The notes under the pieces: model-generated
Told to the model about the DNA's origin: nothing
What the model saw: only the letters and a program-made list of their open reading frames with translations
Database searches by the model: none
Shown: piece after piece, positions 16,367-26,096 of the stretch
Layout: each line of letters begins with the position of its first letter
Position numbering within the stretch: position 1 is the first letter of the stretch
Position numbers and translations under genes: made by a program
Assembly (NCBI GenBank): GCA_031281385.1
Contig: JAITFL010000039.1
Span: 1-56,688 of the forward strand
Source of the DNA: Holophagales bacterium
GTDB taxonomy: Bacteria; Acidobacteriota; Holophagae; Holophagales; Holophagaceae
Direction of reading: 5' to 3'
Length of the DNA: 56,688 nt

Positions 16367-19285
16367 CTATCGCACGTACACAACCCAAGTGGCCGTTCTG
16401 CCGTTGGGTGCGGTGGCGATGATGGTGGCCGTGCCTAGCGCAATAGCCGTCACTGTGCCGTCGCTTGAGACCTTGGCTACGGCCTCGTTGCTGCTGGTCC
16501 AAATTGCGGCACCGTGGGGCATGTCGGGCGGTGCTATGGACGCTAGGTTTTCTGTGTTGCCCACGGTCATGGAAATGGCGTTCTGGTTTACCACCACGTT
16601 TATCATGTGTGCGGAACCATCTTTTATGTCCATGATTCGCGCAAGGCTATTATTCTCTATGATGGTGCAGAGCCTATCGTGGTCATAACTCCATTCAGCC
16701 ACCCTCATATTGCCATAGGCAGAAACATGGACGGAACGTGGCCTATGGGAATCTGGTAGTGGCCCTTCAAGTTGGGTTTGGCTTATTTCATTCCTGTAAA
16801 CGGTTGTTTCGGTGCCATAATCTGCGGTAGTCCCATAATTGCCACTGCCGCCTATCACATGGACTGGGGAGTGTTTATTTGGGGATAAGCCGAGCTGGCC
16901 GTTTCCATTCTGCCCAAATGCCCAGAGGCTGCCATCGGCCTTGATGGCAAGATTATGGAGGGTACCTGACGACGCAGCTACCCAGTCCATGGCCGGACCC
17001 ACCTGGACGGGTGAGAAGATGGGTTCGCCGAACGAGTTCATCAAATATTGCCATGTCCAGAGTGTGCCGTCTGTCTTGAGTGCAAGCGTGTTATTGCCTG
17101 CCGACACTGCCGCCCAGTCTTTTGCCGAATCCATTTGGACGGGGGTGTTAGTACCATAATATTTTCCCCATCCCCAGAGTGTACCGTCAGTTTTAAGAGC
17201 AAGCGCAGATGCGTGTGCCGACACGGCCTTCCAGTTTTTCGCCGAACCCACTTGGACGGGTGCATTTCTGTCTGTTGTGGTGCCATCACCGAGTTGGCCA
17301 TCTCTATTCCGTCCCCATGCCCAAAGGCTGCCATCAGTCTTAAGGGCAATCGTATACCGATCACCCGCCGACACGGCTATCCAGTCTTTCGCTCTGCCCA
17401 CTTGAACAGGGGTATTGCTAAACGCACCCTCCCCGCTGGTGCCGATACCAAGCTGTCCGAAATAATTTTGCCCCCAAGCCCAAAGGCTGTTATCAGTTTT
17501 GATGGCAAGAGTGTGGGCCCCAGCCGACACGGATTTCCATTCCTTGGCGGTACCCACTTGGGTTTGACTTGCAGTCATCCTAGCAACGATTTCCATGGTT
17601 TCGCTCCACATTTCATCGGTCTCGTCGCCAATAAATATTTCAGAAACTATTTCAGTTATTCCCCAAGCCCAGAGGCTGCCGTCCGTCTTGATGGCACGTG
17701 TGCTATTCCCACCTGCCGACACCGCAGCCCAGTCTTTAGCCATCCCAATTTGTACCGGGGTAATTCTATCTGTGCGGGTACCATCGCCAAGTTCGCCCCA
17801 ACTGTTGCTTCCCCAAGCCCAGAGGCTACCGTCCGTCTTGATGGCAAGTGTGCTAAACCCACCTGCCGACACCGCAGCCCAGTCCTTGGACAAATCCACA
17901 CGGGCGGGAGCGTCCAAAGTCCCACCTGTGCCATCGCCGAGTTGGCCTTCTTGATTTCTTCCCCACGCCCAGACGCTGCCATCGGACTTGACAGCAAGTG
18001 TGTGAAAATCACCAACCGACACTGCCGCCCAGTCATTTGCTGAACCCACGCGGACGGGAACGTTCCTGCTTGTGGTGTCGCCAAAGCCAAGCTGGCCGTA
18101 ATCATTTCTTCCCCATGCCCAAAGGCTGCCGTCAGTTTTGATGGCAAGCGTACGATCGCCATTTCCCGACACCGCACTCCAGTCATTTGCTGAACCCACG
18201 CGGACGGGAACGTTCCTGCTTGTGGTATCGCCAAGGCCAAGTTGGCCGTAACCATTCCATCCCCATGCCCAAAGGGTGCCGTCGTTTTTGAGTGCCATGT
18301 TATGACCATCACCCCCCGACACTGACTTCCAGTCCTTGGCTGAACCTACTTGGGTGGGGGCATTTCGCCAACCTCCGTCCGAACCCCAAATCCAGAGGCT
18401 GCCATCCAATTTGATGGCAAGCCTACTCCAGCCACCTGCCGCCACTGCCGCCCAGTCCTTGGCAGAACCCACCTGTGTGGGAGCGCTAGTGCCAACCCCA
18501 GAACCATCACTTTGACCAGCATTCTGCCCCCATTCCCAGAGGCTGCCGTCTGTCTTTAGGGCAACCGTGTAAGAACTGCCAGCCGACACTGCCACCCAGT
18601 TTTTCGCAAAATCCACTTGGGTGGGGAAAGGGAGTGAAATATAATTGCCAGTACCAAGCTGACCTTGGCCATTCGCCCCCCAAGCCCAGAGGCTGCCATC
18701 TGTCTTTAGGGCAACCGTGTGAGAACTGCCAGCCGACACTGCCACCCAGTTGTCTTCTGTCATGCCAGCCTCAACCTGTACTGGTGCGTTTCTGGACGTG
18801 GCGGCACCACCTGTGCCAAGCTGTTGGGAAGAATTATTCCCCCAGGCCCAAAGGCCGCCATCGGCCCTTAGGGCCGCCGAATGACCTCCCCCAGCGGCGA
18901 CTGCTATGAAAACTGATGGCATGGGGGCTATCTCTATATTGACTTCGCAAGTGGCGGTCTTGTTGCCATCTTGGCTTGTGACTGTGATGGTGGCAGAACC
19001 AACGGACGCGGCAGTCACAACGGCAGTAAGCCCCGTGCCGCTGACACTTGCCACGCTAGGATTACTGCTAGACCACGCGACATTTTTGTTTGTCGCATCG
19101 GTGGGCAGAATGGCGGCAACTAGGCTTCCATTTTCGCCAACGCCAAGAGACATGCTGACCTTGTCGAGGGAAATGCCCGCCACGCTTATGTTTTTCGGCC
19201 CATCACTGCCCCCATTATTACAGGCGAGAAAGCCGAAAGCTAGGGCCAGAAATGAAACTGTGAGAATGAGGATCGGTTTTTTCAT
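16367..19285 (-). CDS. Lipoprotein with two Big2 domains and 14 RCC1-type repeats
   Basis: 972 residues. The signal sequence ends at FGFLAC (Cys22), a likely lipidation site. A Big2-type immunoglobulin-like domain (about 33-117: ISLDKVSMSLGVGENGSLVA... VAWSSSNPSVASVSG) precedes 14 repeats of about 45-55 residues. Each has the form WxAVSAG..HTLAIKTDGSLWAWGxNxxGQLGDGT...PVQVGSAKD. Fourteen is twice the seven blades of an RCC1 propeller, so two propellers are likely. Blades 4, 9, 12 and 13 vary in length. A second Big2-like domain closes the protein (ISMTVGNTENLAS... AIWTSSNEAVAKVSSDGTVTA). It is probably cell-surface exposed and binds other molecules; no catalytic motif is seen. Confidence 0.88.
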   Translation of the reverse strand: MKKPILILTVSFLALAFGFLACNNGGSDGPKNISVAGISLDKVSMSLGVGENGSLVAAILPTDATNKNVAWSSSNPSVASVSGTGLTAVVTAASVGSATITVTSQDGNKTATCEVNIEIAPMPSVFIAVAAGGGHSAALRADGGLWAWGNNSSQQLGTGGAATSRNAPVQVEAGMTEDNWVAVSAGSSHTVALKTDGSLWAWGANGQGQLGTGNYISLPFPTQVDFAKNWVAVSAGSSYTVALKTDGSLWEWGQNAGQSDGSGVGTSAPTQVGSAKDWAAVAAGGWSRLAIKLDGSLWIWGSDGGWRNAPTQVGSAKDWKSVSGGDGHNMALKNDGTLWAWGWNGYGQLGLGDTTSRNVPVRVGSANDWSAVSGNGDRTLAIKTDGSLWAWGRNDYGQLGFGDTTSRNVPVRVGSANDWAAVSVGDFHTLAVKSDGSVWAWGRNQEGQLGDGTGGTLDAPARVDLSKDWAAVSAGGFSTLAIKTDGSLWAWGSNSWGELGDGTRTDRITPVQIGMAKDWAAVSAGGNSTRAIKTDGSLWAWGITEIVSEIFIGDETDEMWSETMEIVARMTASQTQVGTAKEWKSVSAGAHTLAIKTDNSLWAWGQNYFGQLGIGTSGEGAFSNTPVQVGRAKDWIAVSAGDRYTIALKTDGSLWAWGRNRDGQLGDGTTTDRNAPVQVGSAKNWKAVSAHASALALKTDGTLWGWGKYYGTNTPVQMDSAKDWAAVSAGNNTLALKTDGTLWTWQYLMNSFGEPIFSPVQVGPAMDWVAASSGTLHNLAIKADGSLWAFGQNGNGQLGLSPNKHSPVHVIGGSGNYGTTADYGTETTVYRNEISQTQLEGPLPDSHRPRSVHVSAYGNMRVAEWSYDHDRLCTIIENNSLARIMDIKDGSAHMINVVVNQNAISMTVGNTENLASIAPPDMPHGAAIWTSSNEAVAKVSSDGTVTAIALGTATIIATAPNGRTATWVVYVR

Positions 19286-19303
19286 GGGTAGAATCCTTGT
19301 GAA

Positions 19304-19331
19304 GTAGTGGACAGTGGGTAGTGGACAGTCA
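19304..19331. repeat. Two direct copies of a 14-base unit
   Basis: gtagtggacagtgg is followed at once by gtagtggacagtca, just upstream of the RCC1 lipoprotein start. It resembles in composition the short repeats at 54089-54117. Confidence 0.6.
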
Positions 19332-19430
19332 GGGGCAAAGGAAATGGAATCAGCAGAAATCGCTTCCTTTTCTGTTTTTTAGATGGCACTCCGGCTTGAC
19401 TGTTGGGCCAAGGCAGGGTGGATCACCTAC

Positions 19431-19841
19431 GTTTCCGCCGTGCGGCGGCGGAAACCTGTTGCTGTTAGGCGATGGTCTGAATGTGGAGAATAGCTAAAAC
19501 ACTGGGCGAAGCAGCCGCCATGTTCTAATTGGTGGACTTATTATTTCCTGAACCTGCGTGGAATCCTGTGGACTTGGAGTTTTGCTGAGTATTCTTAGAC
19601 ACCGGGGTGCGCGATCTTCGTTCCGCGTATATTTTTCGGCCATTGGACGGCACTGGAGATTTGATTGGGAACATGCCAATGAATGGATAACCGCAATCTG
19701 GTGAAGTTCCATATTTTTTTGAAAAACCTTGAGAATGTTGAACAAAAAACTGTTTTGTGTAAATATTATTTTTTGGAGTCGCCGCATAGCCGCCCGCACC
19801 GAACATCTCGCCAATCCGTTTCCGCCGCCGCACGGCGGAAA
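19431..19841. mobile_element. Possible miniature element with 25-bp inverted ends
   Basis: The sequence at 19431-19455 and the reverse complement of 19817-19841 agree in 24 of 25 bases; each end is itself near-palindromic (gtttccgccg with cggcggaaac). Together they enclose about 360 bp. The only frames inside are unconvincing (a minus-strand frame of 120 codons starts outside the right end). The rest of the 716-bp gap between the lipoprotein and peptidase genes holds the two direct repeats above and the peptidase leader. No transposase and no clear target duplication is visible. Confidence 0.4.
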
Positions 19842-20001
19842 TGGATGAGCGACCATAATATTCGCCAATTCGCGCTCGAAATGTCAATTTGAACGCAATT
19901 TGGTATCAGTCATCCCGCCATCATGCGACAATGGGATATATATTGGGCCAGCATTTTCTCCGCTGTGGGATTTTGCGAAGCGGCCCAATTCGGAGATACC
20001 T

Positions 20002-23000
20002 ATGAACACCCGTTACCTTTACTTCCCCGTGCGGCACTTGACCGCAGTGGCATTGGCCTTTGCTACCTTTGCGCTAGCGGGTACCATGCACGCCCAGCAG
20101 GTTCGACAGAGGGCCAAGGGGGCTCTAGCGCAAAGCGCTGCCAAAAAGCCAATCACCCATGATGCCTACAACGCGTGGAAAGCCATCCAAGGGCCCCAGC
20201 TAAACTCCGACGGCCAGTGGGCGGCCTATGTCCTGCAACCGGCAGAGGGGGATGGGGAACTGATTGTCCGCAATCTCAAGACTGGCGGCGAATTCCGACA
20301 CGGAAGGGGCCAAGGGCCTAGTTTTTCATCGGACAACAAACATGTCGTTTTCACAGTGGCACCGCCCAGCGCAGATGTTGAGCAAGCGAGAAAGGACAAA
20401 AAAAAGCCCGAAGAGATGCCAAAAAACGCACTTGGGATCATGAACTTAGCCAACGGGAAGGTTGAAATTGTAAATGACGTCAAGTCGTTCCGCCTGCCCG
20501 AGGAAGATGGCAGATACTTAGCATACCTGATGGAAAAAATCGAAGACAAAAAAGAAGACAAGAAAGAGGAAAATGCCAGCGCCCAAGCGGCGGGCGAAAA
20601 TAAACAAGACCAAGCCAGAAGGTCGCAGCGCCCTGGCGGTGCCGCAGGGGCTGGCGGCTCCGCAAATTCAAAGGACTTTGGAACCGATCTAGTCCTGCGC
20701 GACATGACCACGGGTGCCACGACAATCATTCCAGAAGTCACTACGTACCAGTGGAACAAAAATGGGGCATGGCTGCTGTACACGATCAATTCCAAGACAA
20801 AGGCCGACAATGGAGTGTATGCTTGGAACTCTGCCAATGGGGGCAAAAACGCGCTGCTAATTGGCGTCGGCAAATACCAGTCACTCACATTTGACGACAA
20901 TGGGGGCCAAGTCGCCTTCCTCAGCGACAGGGACGACGCAACCGAAAAAGACAAAGAGGCCGAGGCAAAAAAGGAAGCCAGCAAGACCAGCCAAAGCCCA
21001 GAGGGCGAGCAAGCCGAAGCTAGTCCAGCCAATTCGGACGGCGGCGCACAAGAAAACGCCGACCCAAACATTTTCAAGCTGTACTTTTGGCGAAACGGGA
21101 TGGACTCTGCCACTGAAATAGTGGCCCCAAGCACAAAGGGCCTGCCGGACGGCTGGAATGTGAGCGAGCATGGCGGCCTTTCTTTCAGCAAAGATGGCAA
21201 AAGGCTGTTCTTTGGCACGGCGCCGATACCCAAGGCCGCCCCGAAGGACTCGCCCGAGCCAATGAAGGTTGACATCTGGCACTGGCAGGACCCAGAACTC
21301 CAGACAGTCCAAAAGGTCAGGGCCGAGGCCGACAAAAACAGAAACTTTAGGGCCGTGCTGCATCTGGACGATTCCACCCTTGTCCAGTTGGCACAGGAAG
21401 ACATGGCCAACGTGCAAACAAACGACAACGGCAGATACGGGCTTGGGACGGACAGCCGCGAATACCGCTTGGCCTCTACCTGGGATGCCATGTACAGCGA
21501 CGCCTATGCCATTGACCTCAAGACAGGGGCCAGAAAGCAGCTTTTCAAAACACTGCGATTCGGCGCCAGCCTTAGCCCCGAGGGCAAGTATGCCATAGCG
21601 TTTGACGCGACGGCGCAAAAATGGTTGGCAGCATCCATGGAAAATGGCTCCATCCGCGACCTGACCGGAAGCATCAAGGCCGCCTTCCACAACGAAGAGA
21701 CAGACACTCCCGAGCCGCCCAGGTCTTATGGCATCGCTGGTTGGGCAAAGGGGGATTCAGAAGTTTTTGTCTATGACAAGTTCGACATTTGGGCAATCAA
21801 CCCATCCACTGGGGCATCAAGGGCGGTGACGCAGGGCGCGGGAAGGCGGCAGAGCATCGCTTTCCGCTACGTCAACCTAGACCCAGACCTGACATGGATA
21901 CCTTCCGACAAGCCACTATACCTGTCCGCAACCAACACCGAGACAAAGGCCACGGGGTTCTTCCGCGTTACATTCCAAGGCGGCGAACCACAAAAACTTA
22001 TTTTTGCCGACAAGCTGTTGTCTGCCCCAAGAAAGGCCAAAAACGCCGACATCGTAACATTCACGCAACAGACCTTTGCGGAATTCCCCGACGTTTGGAC
22101 ATCGGGCCTAGATTTTTCAAAGCCACAAAAAATAAGCAACGCCAACCCCCAGCAGGCCCAGTACCGATGGGGCACCCAAGAGATAATCGAGTACGTCAAC
22201 AGTGACGGCAAGGTGCTTAAAGCCCTTCTCGCCAAGCCAGAGGATTTCGACCCGGCCAAAAAGTACCCGATGATGGTCTATATATACGAGGGAATGACGG
22301 ATGGGCAACACCGCTACGTTGTGCCTGCGGTCGGCAACAATATTAATGTGTCGCGCTTTGTCAGCAACGGCTATCTGGTTTTACGCCCAGACATTGTATA
22401 TGACATAGGCTACCCCGGCAAGAGCGCCATGAAGTGCGTACTGCCCGCCATCGAGCAGGTGGCCGCAAAGGGCTTCGTTGATCGGGAGCGCATTGGAATC
22501 CAAGGCCATAGCTGGGGCGGGTACCAGATCACCTACATGATCACCCAGACTAACATCTTTAGGGCAGTGGAGGCGGGCGCATCAGTGAGCAACATGATAA
22601 GCGCCTACGGGGGCATCCGATATGGCACGGGACTCAGCCGCCAGTTCCAGTACGAGCGCACCCAAAGCCGCATTGGGGGCACGCCTTGGACGAAGCCCAT
22701 GCAGTTTATCGAAAACAGCCCCATCTTTTTTGCGGAAAACGTCCAGACGCCGTACATGACTATTCACAACGACCAAGACGACGCCGTGCCATACACCCAA
22801 GCCATTGAATTTTTCACGGCACTGCGCCGCTTGGGCAAAGAGGCATACTTCTTCAACTACAACGGCCAACTGCACGGGCTTCGGGACAGGGACACTCTAA
22901 AGCACTTCACCGTCCATTTGTGCGAATTCTTCGACCACTACCTGCTTGGCGCACCCAAACCGGACTGGATGATCAACCCCACGCCATACTTGGATAGAGG

Positions 23001-23037
23001 CAAGAGGGACGTTTCCGAGCTATTCAAAGCAAAGTAA
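20002..23037 (+). CDS. Secreted S9 family prolyl oligopeptidase-like peptidase
   Basis: 1011 residues from the ATG at 20002 (GGAG site). A signal peptide (LTAVALAFATFALAGTMHA) suggests periplasmic or outer location. An N-terminal beta-propeller region (to about residue 690) precedes an alpha/beta-hydrolase domain with the nucleophile in GHSWGG (Ser837), Asp at about 926 (DQDDAVP) and His958 (GQLHG). Two charged, low-complexity insertions rich in Lys, Glu, Ala and Ser lie at about 178-228 and 313-356, inside the propeller, and make it longer than usual. It would cleave peptides, likely after Pro, or release acylated residues. It converges on rodA with a 23-bp gap. Confidence 0.9.
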   Translation: MNTRYLYFPVRHLTAVALAFATFALAGTMHAQQVRQRAKGALAQSAAKKPITHDAYNAWKAIQGPQLNSDGQWAAYVLQPAEGDGELIVRNLKTGGEFRHGRGQGPSFSSDNKHVVFTVAPPSADVEQARKDKKKPEEMPKNALGIMNLANGKVEIVNDVKSFRLPEEDGRYLAYLMEKIEDKKEDKKEENASAQAAGENKQDQARRSQRPGGAAGAGGSANSKDFGTDLVLRDMTTGATTIIPEVTTYQWNKNGAWLLYTINSKTKADNGVYAWNSANGGKNALLIGVGKYQSLTFDDNGGQVAFLSDRDDATEKDKEAEAKKEASKTSQSPEGEQAEASPANSDGGAQENADPNIFKLYFWRNGMDSATEIVAPSTKGLPDGWNVSEHGGLSFSKDGKRLFFGTAPIPKAAPKDSPEPMKVDIWHWQDPELQTVQKVRAEADKNRNFRAVLHLDDSTLVQLAQEDMANVQTNDNGRYGLGTDSREYRLASTWDAMYSDAYAIDLKTGARKQLFKTLRFGASLSPEGKYAIAFDATAQKWLAASMENGSIRDLTGSIKAAFHNEETDTPEPPRSYGIAGWAKGDSEVFVYDKFDIWAINPSTGASRAVTQGAGRRQSIAFRYVNLDPDLTWIPSDKPLYLSATNTETKATGFFRVTFQGGEPQKLIFADKLLSAPRKAKNADIVTFTQQTFAEFPDVWTSGLDFSKPQKISNANPQQAQYRWGTQEIIEYVNSDGKVLKALLAKPEDFDPAKKYPMMVYIYEGMTDGQHRYVVPAVGNNINVSRFVSNGYLVLRPDIVYDIGYPGKSAMKCVLPAIEQVAAKGFVDRERIGIQGHSWGGYQITYMITQTNIFRAVEAGASVSNMISAYGGIRYGTGLSRQFQYERTQSRIGGTPWTKPMQFIENSPIFFAENVQTPYMTIHNDQDDAVPYTQAIEFFTALRRLGKEAYFFNYNGQLHGLRDRDTLKHFTVHLCEFFDHYLLGAPKPDWMINPTPYLDRGKRDVSELFKAK

Positions 23038-23060
23038 TACCCGGCGTTGAAGCCACGTCG

Positions 23061-24161
23061 CTACAGAACCTTAGACCTGTACGACGCCCCCATCACCACT
23101 GCTATCCCCAAAAAATAGCTTATGGTGCTGCTGCCGCCGTAGCTAAAGAATGGCAGCACCATGCCCTTGTTTGGCAGGCTGCCTATCACCATGGCTATAT
23201 TCACGAAAATATTTAGCCCCAAAATGGCCGCCGCGCCAGAGCAAAAATAGCTCTCTGACAGGGTCTTGGCATTTCGGGCCACGGCCAGTATCCTGCTTAG
23301 AAAAACGCCGAATAGCGCCAAGGCCAAAAGTACGCCCAAAAAGCCACGCTCTTCAGACCATGCCGCAAAAATAAAATCTGTCGTCTTGACCGGCAGATAG
23401 TTCAACTGGGTCTGCGTACCCCCCGTGAGGCCCTGCCCAAACACGTTCCCCGCGCCAATGGCTATTTTTGCTTGGTTTATCTGATAGTTGCTGTCCTTTA
23501 GGTTGGCCGATGGGTTCATAAAATCTGTGACGCGCCGCAGTTGGTACCCTTGGACTAGGCCCAGTTTCAGCGCGGCGGGGACTGCAAGGCCAATGACCAA
23601 GAGCGTGGCCGCCACCCATTTCCACCTCAACCCTTTTATAATGGGGATGAGCACAAGGATCGGCATAAAAGAAATAGCCATCCCAAGGTCTGGCTGTTTT
23701 GCGACTAACGCAACTGGGATTAGCACCGCTGATACTATCGCCAAGATTTCAGGCATGTTGACTTGGTCTGGCTGCCGCCTTCCCAAAAAATCAGCCGCGA
23801 ACAGCAGCGTGAGCCACTTGACCAGCTCGCTTGGCTGAAAGCTGAAGCCCCTCGCGCCCAACCAGCGCCTAGCGCCCTCGCCAGCGCCTAATTTTAGGCC
23901 CAGGGGGGTAAAGGCGACAAGTAGCAGCAAGACTATCCCAATCGCATACAGCCACAGGCTCCTGCGAAAATACTGGATGGGAGAGCGGCTTGCTATCGCC
24001 ACCATCAGCGCGAGGCTGATACCATAGAACACCAACTGCTTTAGCCATATATTTGGCTGCAGGTTCCTGCCGGCCGAATAGAGGGTGAGCAAGCCAAGGC
24101 CCATCAGTGCCAGCATGGTTGCAAGAAGCGGAAAGTCCAGCCGCCTAAAGCGGTCTTTCAT
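23061..24161 (-). CDS. rodA: Rod-shape peptidoglycan glycosyltransferase RodA
   Basis: 366 residues with about ten membrane helices. SEDS-family hallmarks include LDFPLLATMLALMGLGLLTLYSAG at the start, GARRWLGARGFSFQPSELVKWLTLLFAADFL, KQPDLGMAISFMPI with the catalytic-type Asp in QPDLG, and near the end VNIAMVIGSLPNKGMVLPFFSYGGSSTISYFLGIAVVM. RodA polymerises lipid II into glycan strands together with the transpeptidase PBP2. Its start overlaps the end of mrdA by 4 bp, so it is translationally coupled to its partner and is the last gene of the mre cluster. Confidence 0.96.
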   Translation of the reverse strand: MKDRFRRLDFPLLATMLALMGLGLLTLYSAGRNLQPNIWLKQLVFYGISLALMVAIASRSPIQYFRRSLWLYAIGIVLLLLVAFTPLGLKLGAGEGARRWLGARGFSFQPSELVKWLTLLFAADFLGRRQPDQVNMPEILAIVSAVLIPVALVAKQPDLGMAISFMPILVLIPIIKGLRWKWVAATLLVIGLAVPAALKLGLVQGYQLRRVTDFMNPSANLKDSNYQINQAKIAIGAGNVFGQGLTGGTQTQLNYLPVKTTDFIFAAWSEERGFLGVLLALALFGVFLSRILAVARNAKTLSESYFCSGAAAILGLNIFVNIAMVIGSLPNKGMVLPFFSYGGSSTISYFLGIAVVMGASYRSKVL

Positions 24162-26092
24162 CTTTTGTCCTCTTCCGGCCCTTTGGAGGCTGCGCTAAAC
24201 GAACTAGGGGGCCTTGGCGCTGGCGTTTGTGGCTGTGCAAGGTCGTCTCTGCGGTCAAAAAACCAATAATTGCACAACTTTTTGGCGATTGGCGCGGCGG
24301 CGGAGGCCCCAAAGCCCGCATTCTCAACCAATATTGCCCAAGCGATTTGTGGGTTTTCCCTTGGTGCGTAGCCAGCAAACCAAGCGTGGTCTCTAAGGTG
24401 CTTTGCCGATGTGCGGTATGCTTCGATGGTCGTCAGCTTTGCCACTTGGGCGGTACCCGTTTTCCCGCAGATTTCCAAGTTCGGCATTGCTATGCCCCTC
24501 GCGGTGCCATACTTGACCACTTGCGACAGCCCAAGATCCAGCAGTTCCCATGTTTTGGGATCCATGCCCGTATCGCGAAATGGTTTAGCAGGGTACTCCC
24601 TAAATTTCTGGGTTTGCTCGTCCCTGAAGCCATACAAAAGGTGCGGGGTGAGTATTTTCCCTTTTAGGGCGATGGTCGAATAAAACCGCGCCAGGCCCAG
24701 CGGGGTAAGGTTGACCATCCCCTGCCCAACGGCGACGCTGATTGTGTCACCAGGAAACCATTTCTTTTGCGCTGGGTCTGAAAACCTTGCTTCCTTCCAG
24801 GCCCTGCTGGGTATCAAGTTAGCCCTTTCTTCGGGCAGGTCTATGCCTGTTCTCTCCGCCAAGCCATATTTTTTAGCCGTGGCGAATAACTGGTCTATGT
24901 CCAGCCTTGTTCCCACCTCAAAAAAGTAAATATTGCAGCTAACAGTTATTGCCGTGAGAAGGTCAATGGTGCCATGAGTGTGGGTGCAGCGGTGCGGGTT
25001 TCCGTAAAACGTCTTTGTCCCTGTACACGTGAAGTGCGTCTGCGGAGTGATGACCTTGTGCTCGAGCGCGGCCAAGGCGGTAAGCAACTTAAAAGTAGAA
25101 CCAGGCATCGGCGTGGATTTGATGGCGCGGTTGAATAGCCGGTTTCTGCCGTCGCTGTCAAGCAAGTAGTCTATTTTTTGGGGGTTCCGCCTGTCCATAA
25201 AGGCATTTGGGTCATACGAGCCCGATGAATACATGGCCAAGATTCCCCCGTCCCTTAGGTCTATGACCACAGCCGCGCCATTTTCTTCTCCGTAGGCATC
25301 TTGCAGGATGCTCTGCATCCCCGTGTCTAGGGTCAAAAAAACCGTTTCCCCCGGCTTTGGCGGCATCTCCCCAAGGGGGGCCACCTCGCGGCCAAGAAAG
25401 TCGGTGACTATTTCCCGCAGACCATCTTCGCCACGCAGCACGTCATCGTGGCTGGCCTCAAAGCCATCTTGTCCGATTATGTCCCCTTGGCGGATGCCTT
25501 TGTCTTTTAGGCTGGCCAATTTGTCTTTTGAGACTTCGCCTACGTACCCAAGGACGTGCCCCGCCAGCTCTCCCCCGGGATAGACCCGCCTGGGGGCCGA
25601 CTTGACGCTAAGGAAGGGGAACCTTGCCCTGATCCTCTCGGCCTCTGCCAGCTCCTCTTCGCTAAGATTGTCCCTCAGAAGCAGGAAGCGGTTTCTTCCC
25701 TCTTGCCTTGCGGCTATGATCTTCCGTATAAACTCTTCTGGCTCCATCTGCAACATCGGCGCGAGGGCCCTGACTTGCTGGAGCGCGTTGCGTTGGCGGT
25801 TGTTCTGGGGCTCGTCTTTCGGCACGTCCGGAAGGTCTTCCTGCTCTATCACGAGATTCAGCACATACCTATTTTCTATGAGCTTGTTGCCATTCCTGTC
25901 CAAAACAAGCCCGCGTGGGGCCGGAGTAGCGTGTACCTTGATCGCCTGCTCCCTAGCTTCTTGCTTCAACTCGGCGCCTCGGACGACCTGAATCCACCCA
26001 TACCTGACCAAGATAGCTCCAAGCAGGCACCAGATAGCACCCTCGAACACTGCGAGGCGCTTATGCAGGGAAAAGCGGGATCTGATATCCAT
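24158..26092 (-). CDS. mrdA: Penicillin-binding protein 2 (elongation transpeptidase)
   Basis: 644 residues. One N-terminal membrane helix (AVFEGAIWCLLGAILVRYGWIQVV) is followed by the pedestal domain (PAPRGLVLDRNGNKLIENRYVLNL, VLGYVGEVSKD) and the transpeptidase domain with the three active-site motifs: STPMPGSTFK (catalytic Ser in STFK), SCN (TVSCNIYFFEVG), and KTGT (CGKTGTAQV). The last 30 residues are low complexity. It cross-links peptidoglycan during side-wall growth in the rod complex with RodA and MreBCD. It begins 4 bp after mreD ends. It is also the target class of mecillinam in other bacteria. Confidence 0.96.
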   Translation of the reverse strand: MDIRSRFSLHKRLAVFEGAIWCLLGAILVRYGWIQVVRGAELKQEAREQAIKVHATPAPRGLVLDRNGNKLIENRYVLNLVIEQEDLPDVPKDEPQNNRQRNALQQVRALAPMLQMEPEEFIRKIIAARQEGRNRFLLLRDNLSEEELAEAERIRARFPFLSVKSAPRRVYPGGELAGHVLGYVGEVSKDKLASLKDKGIRQGDIIGQDGFEASHDDVLRGEDGLREIVTDFLGREVAPLGEMPPKPGETVFLTLDTGMQSILQDAYGEENGAAVVIDLRDGGILAMYSSGSYDPNAFMDRRNPQKIDYLLDSDGRNRLFNRAIKSTPMPGSTFKLLTALAALEHKVITPQTHFTCTGTKTFYGNPHRCTHTHGTIDLLTAITVSCNIYFFEVGTRLDIDQLFATAKKYGLAERTGIDLPEERANLIPSRAWKEARFSDPAQKKWFPGDTISVAVGQGMVNLTPLGLARFYSTIALKGKILTPHLLYGFRDEQTQKFREYPAKPFRDTGMDPKTWELLDLGLSQVVKYGTARGIAMPNLEICGKTGTAQVAKLTTIEAYRTSAKHLRDHAWFAGYAPRENPQIAWAILVENAGFGASAAAPIAKKLCNYWFFDRRDDLAQPQTPAPRPPSSFSAASKGPEEDKR

Positions 26093-26096
26093 TGCG

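Noticed and set aside
17048..18043. 331-codon plus-strand frame in the lipoprotein gene
   Set aside because: Its Cys/Arg/His-rich, periodic product mirrors the RCC1 repeats read on the wrong strand.
19525..19887. 120-codon minus-strand frame
   Set aside because: Arg-rich product shaped by the palindromic ends; no ribosome site or domain. Treated as part of the possible miniature element.
20226..21491. 421-codon minus-strand frame
   Set aside because: Antisense to the S9 peptidase, with Ser/Leu/Phe bias and no family.
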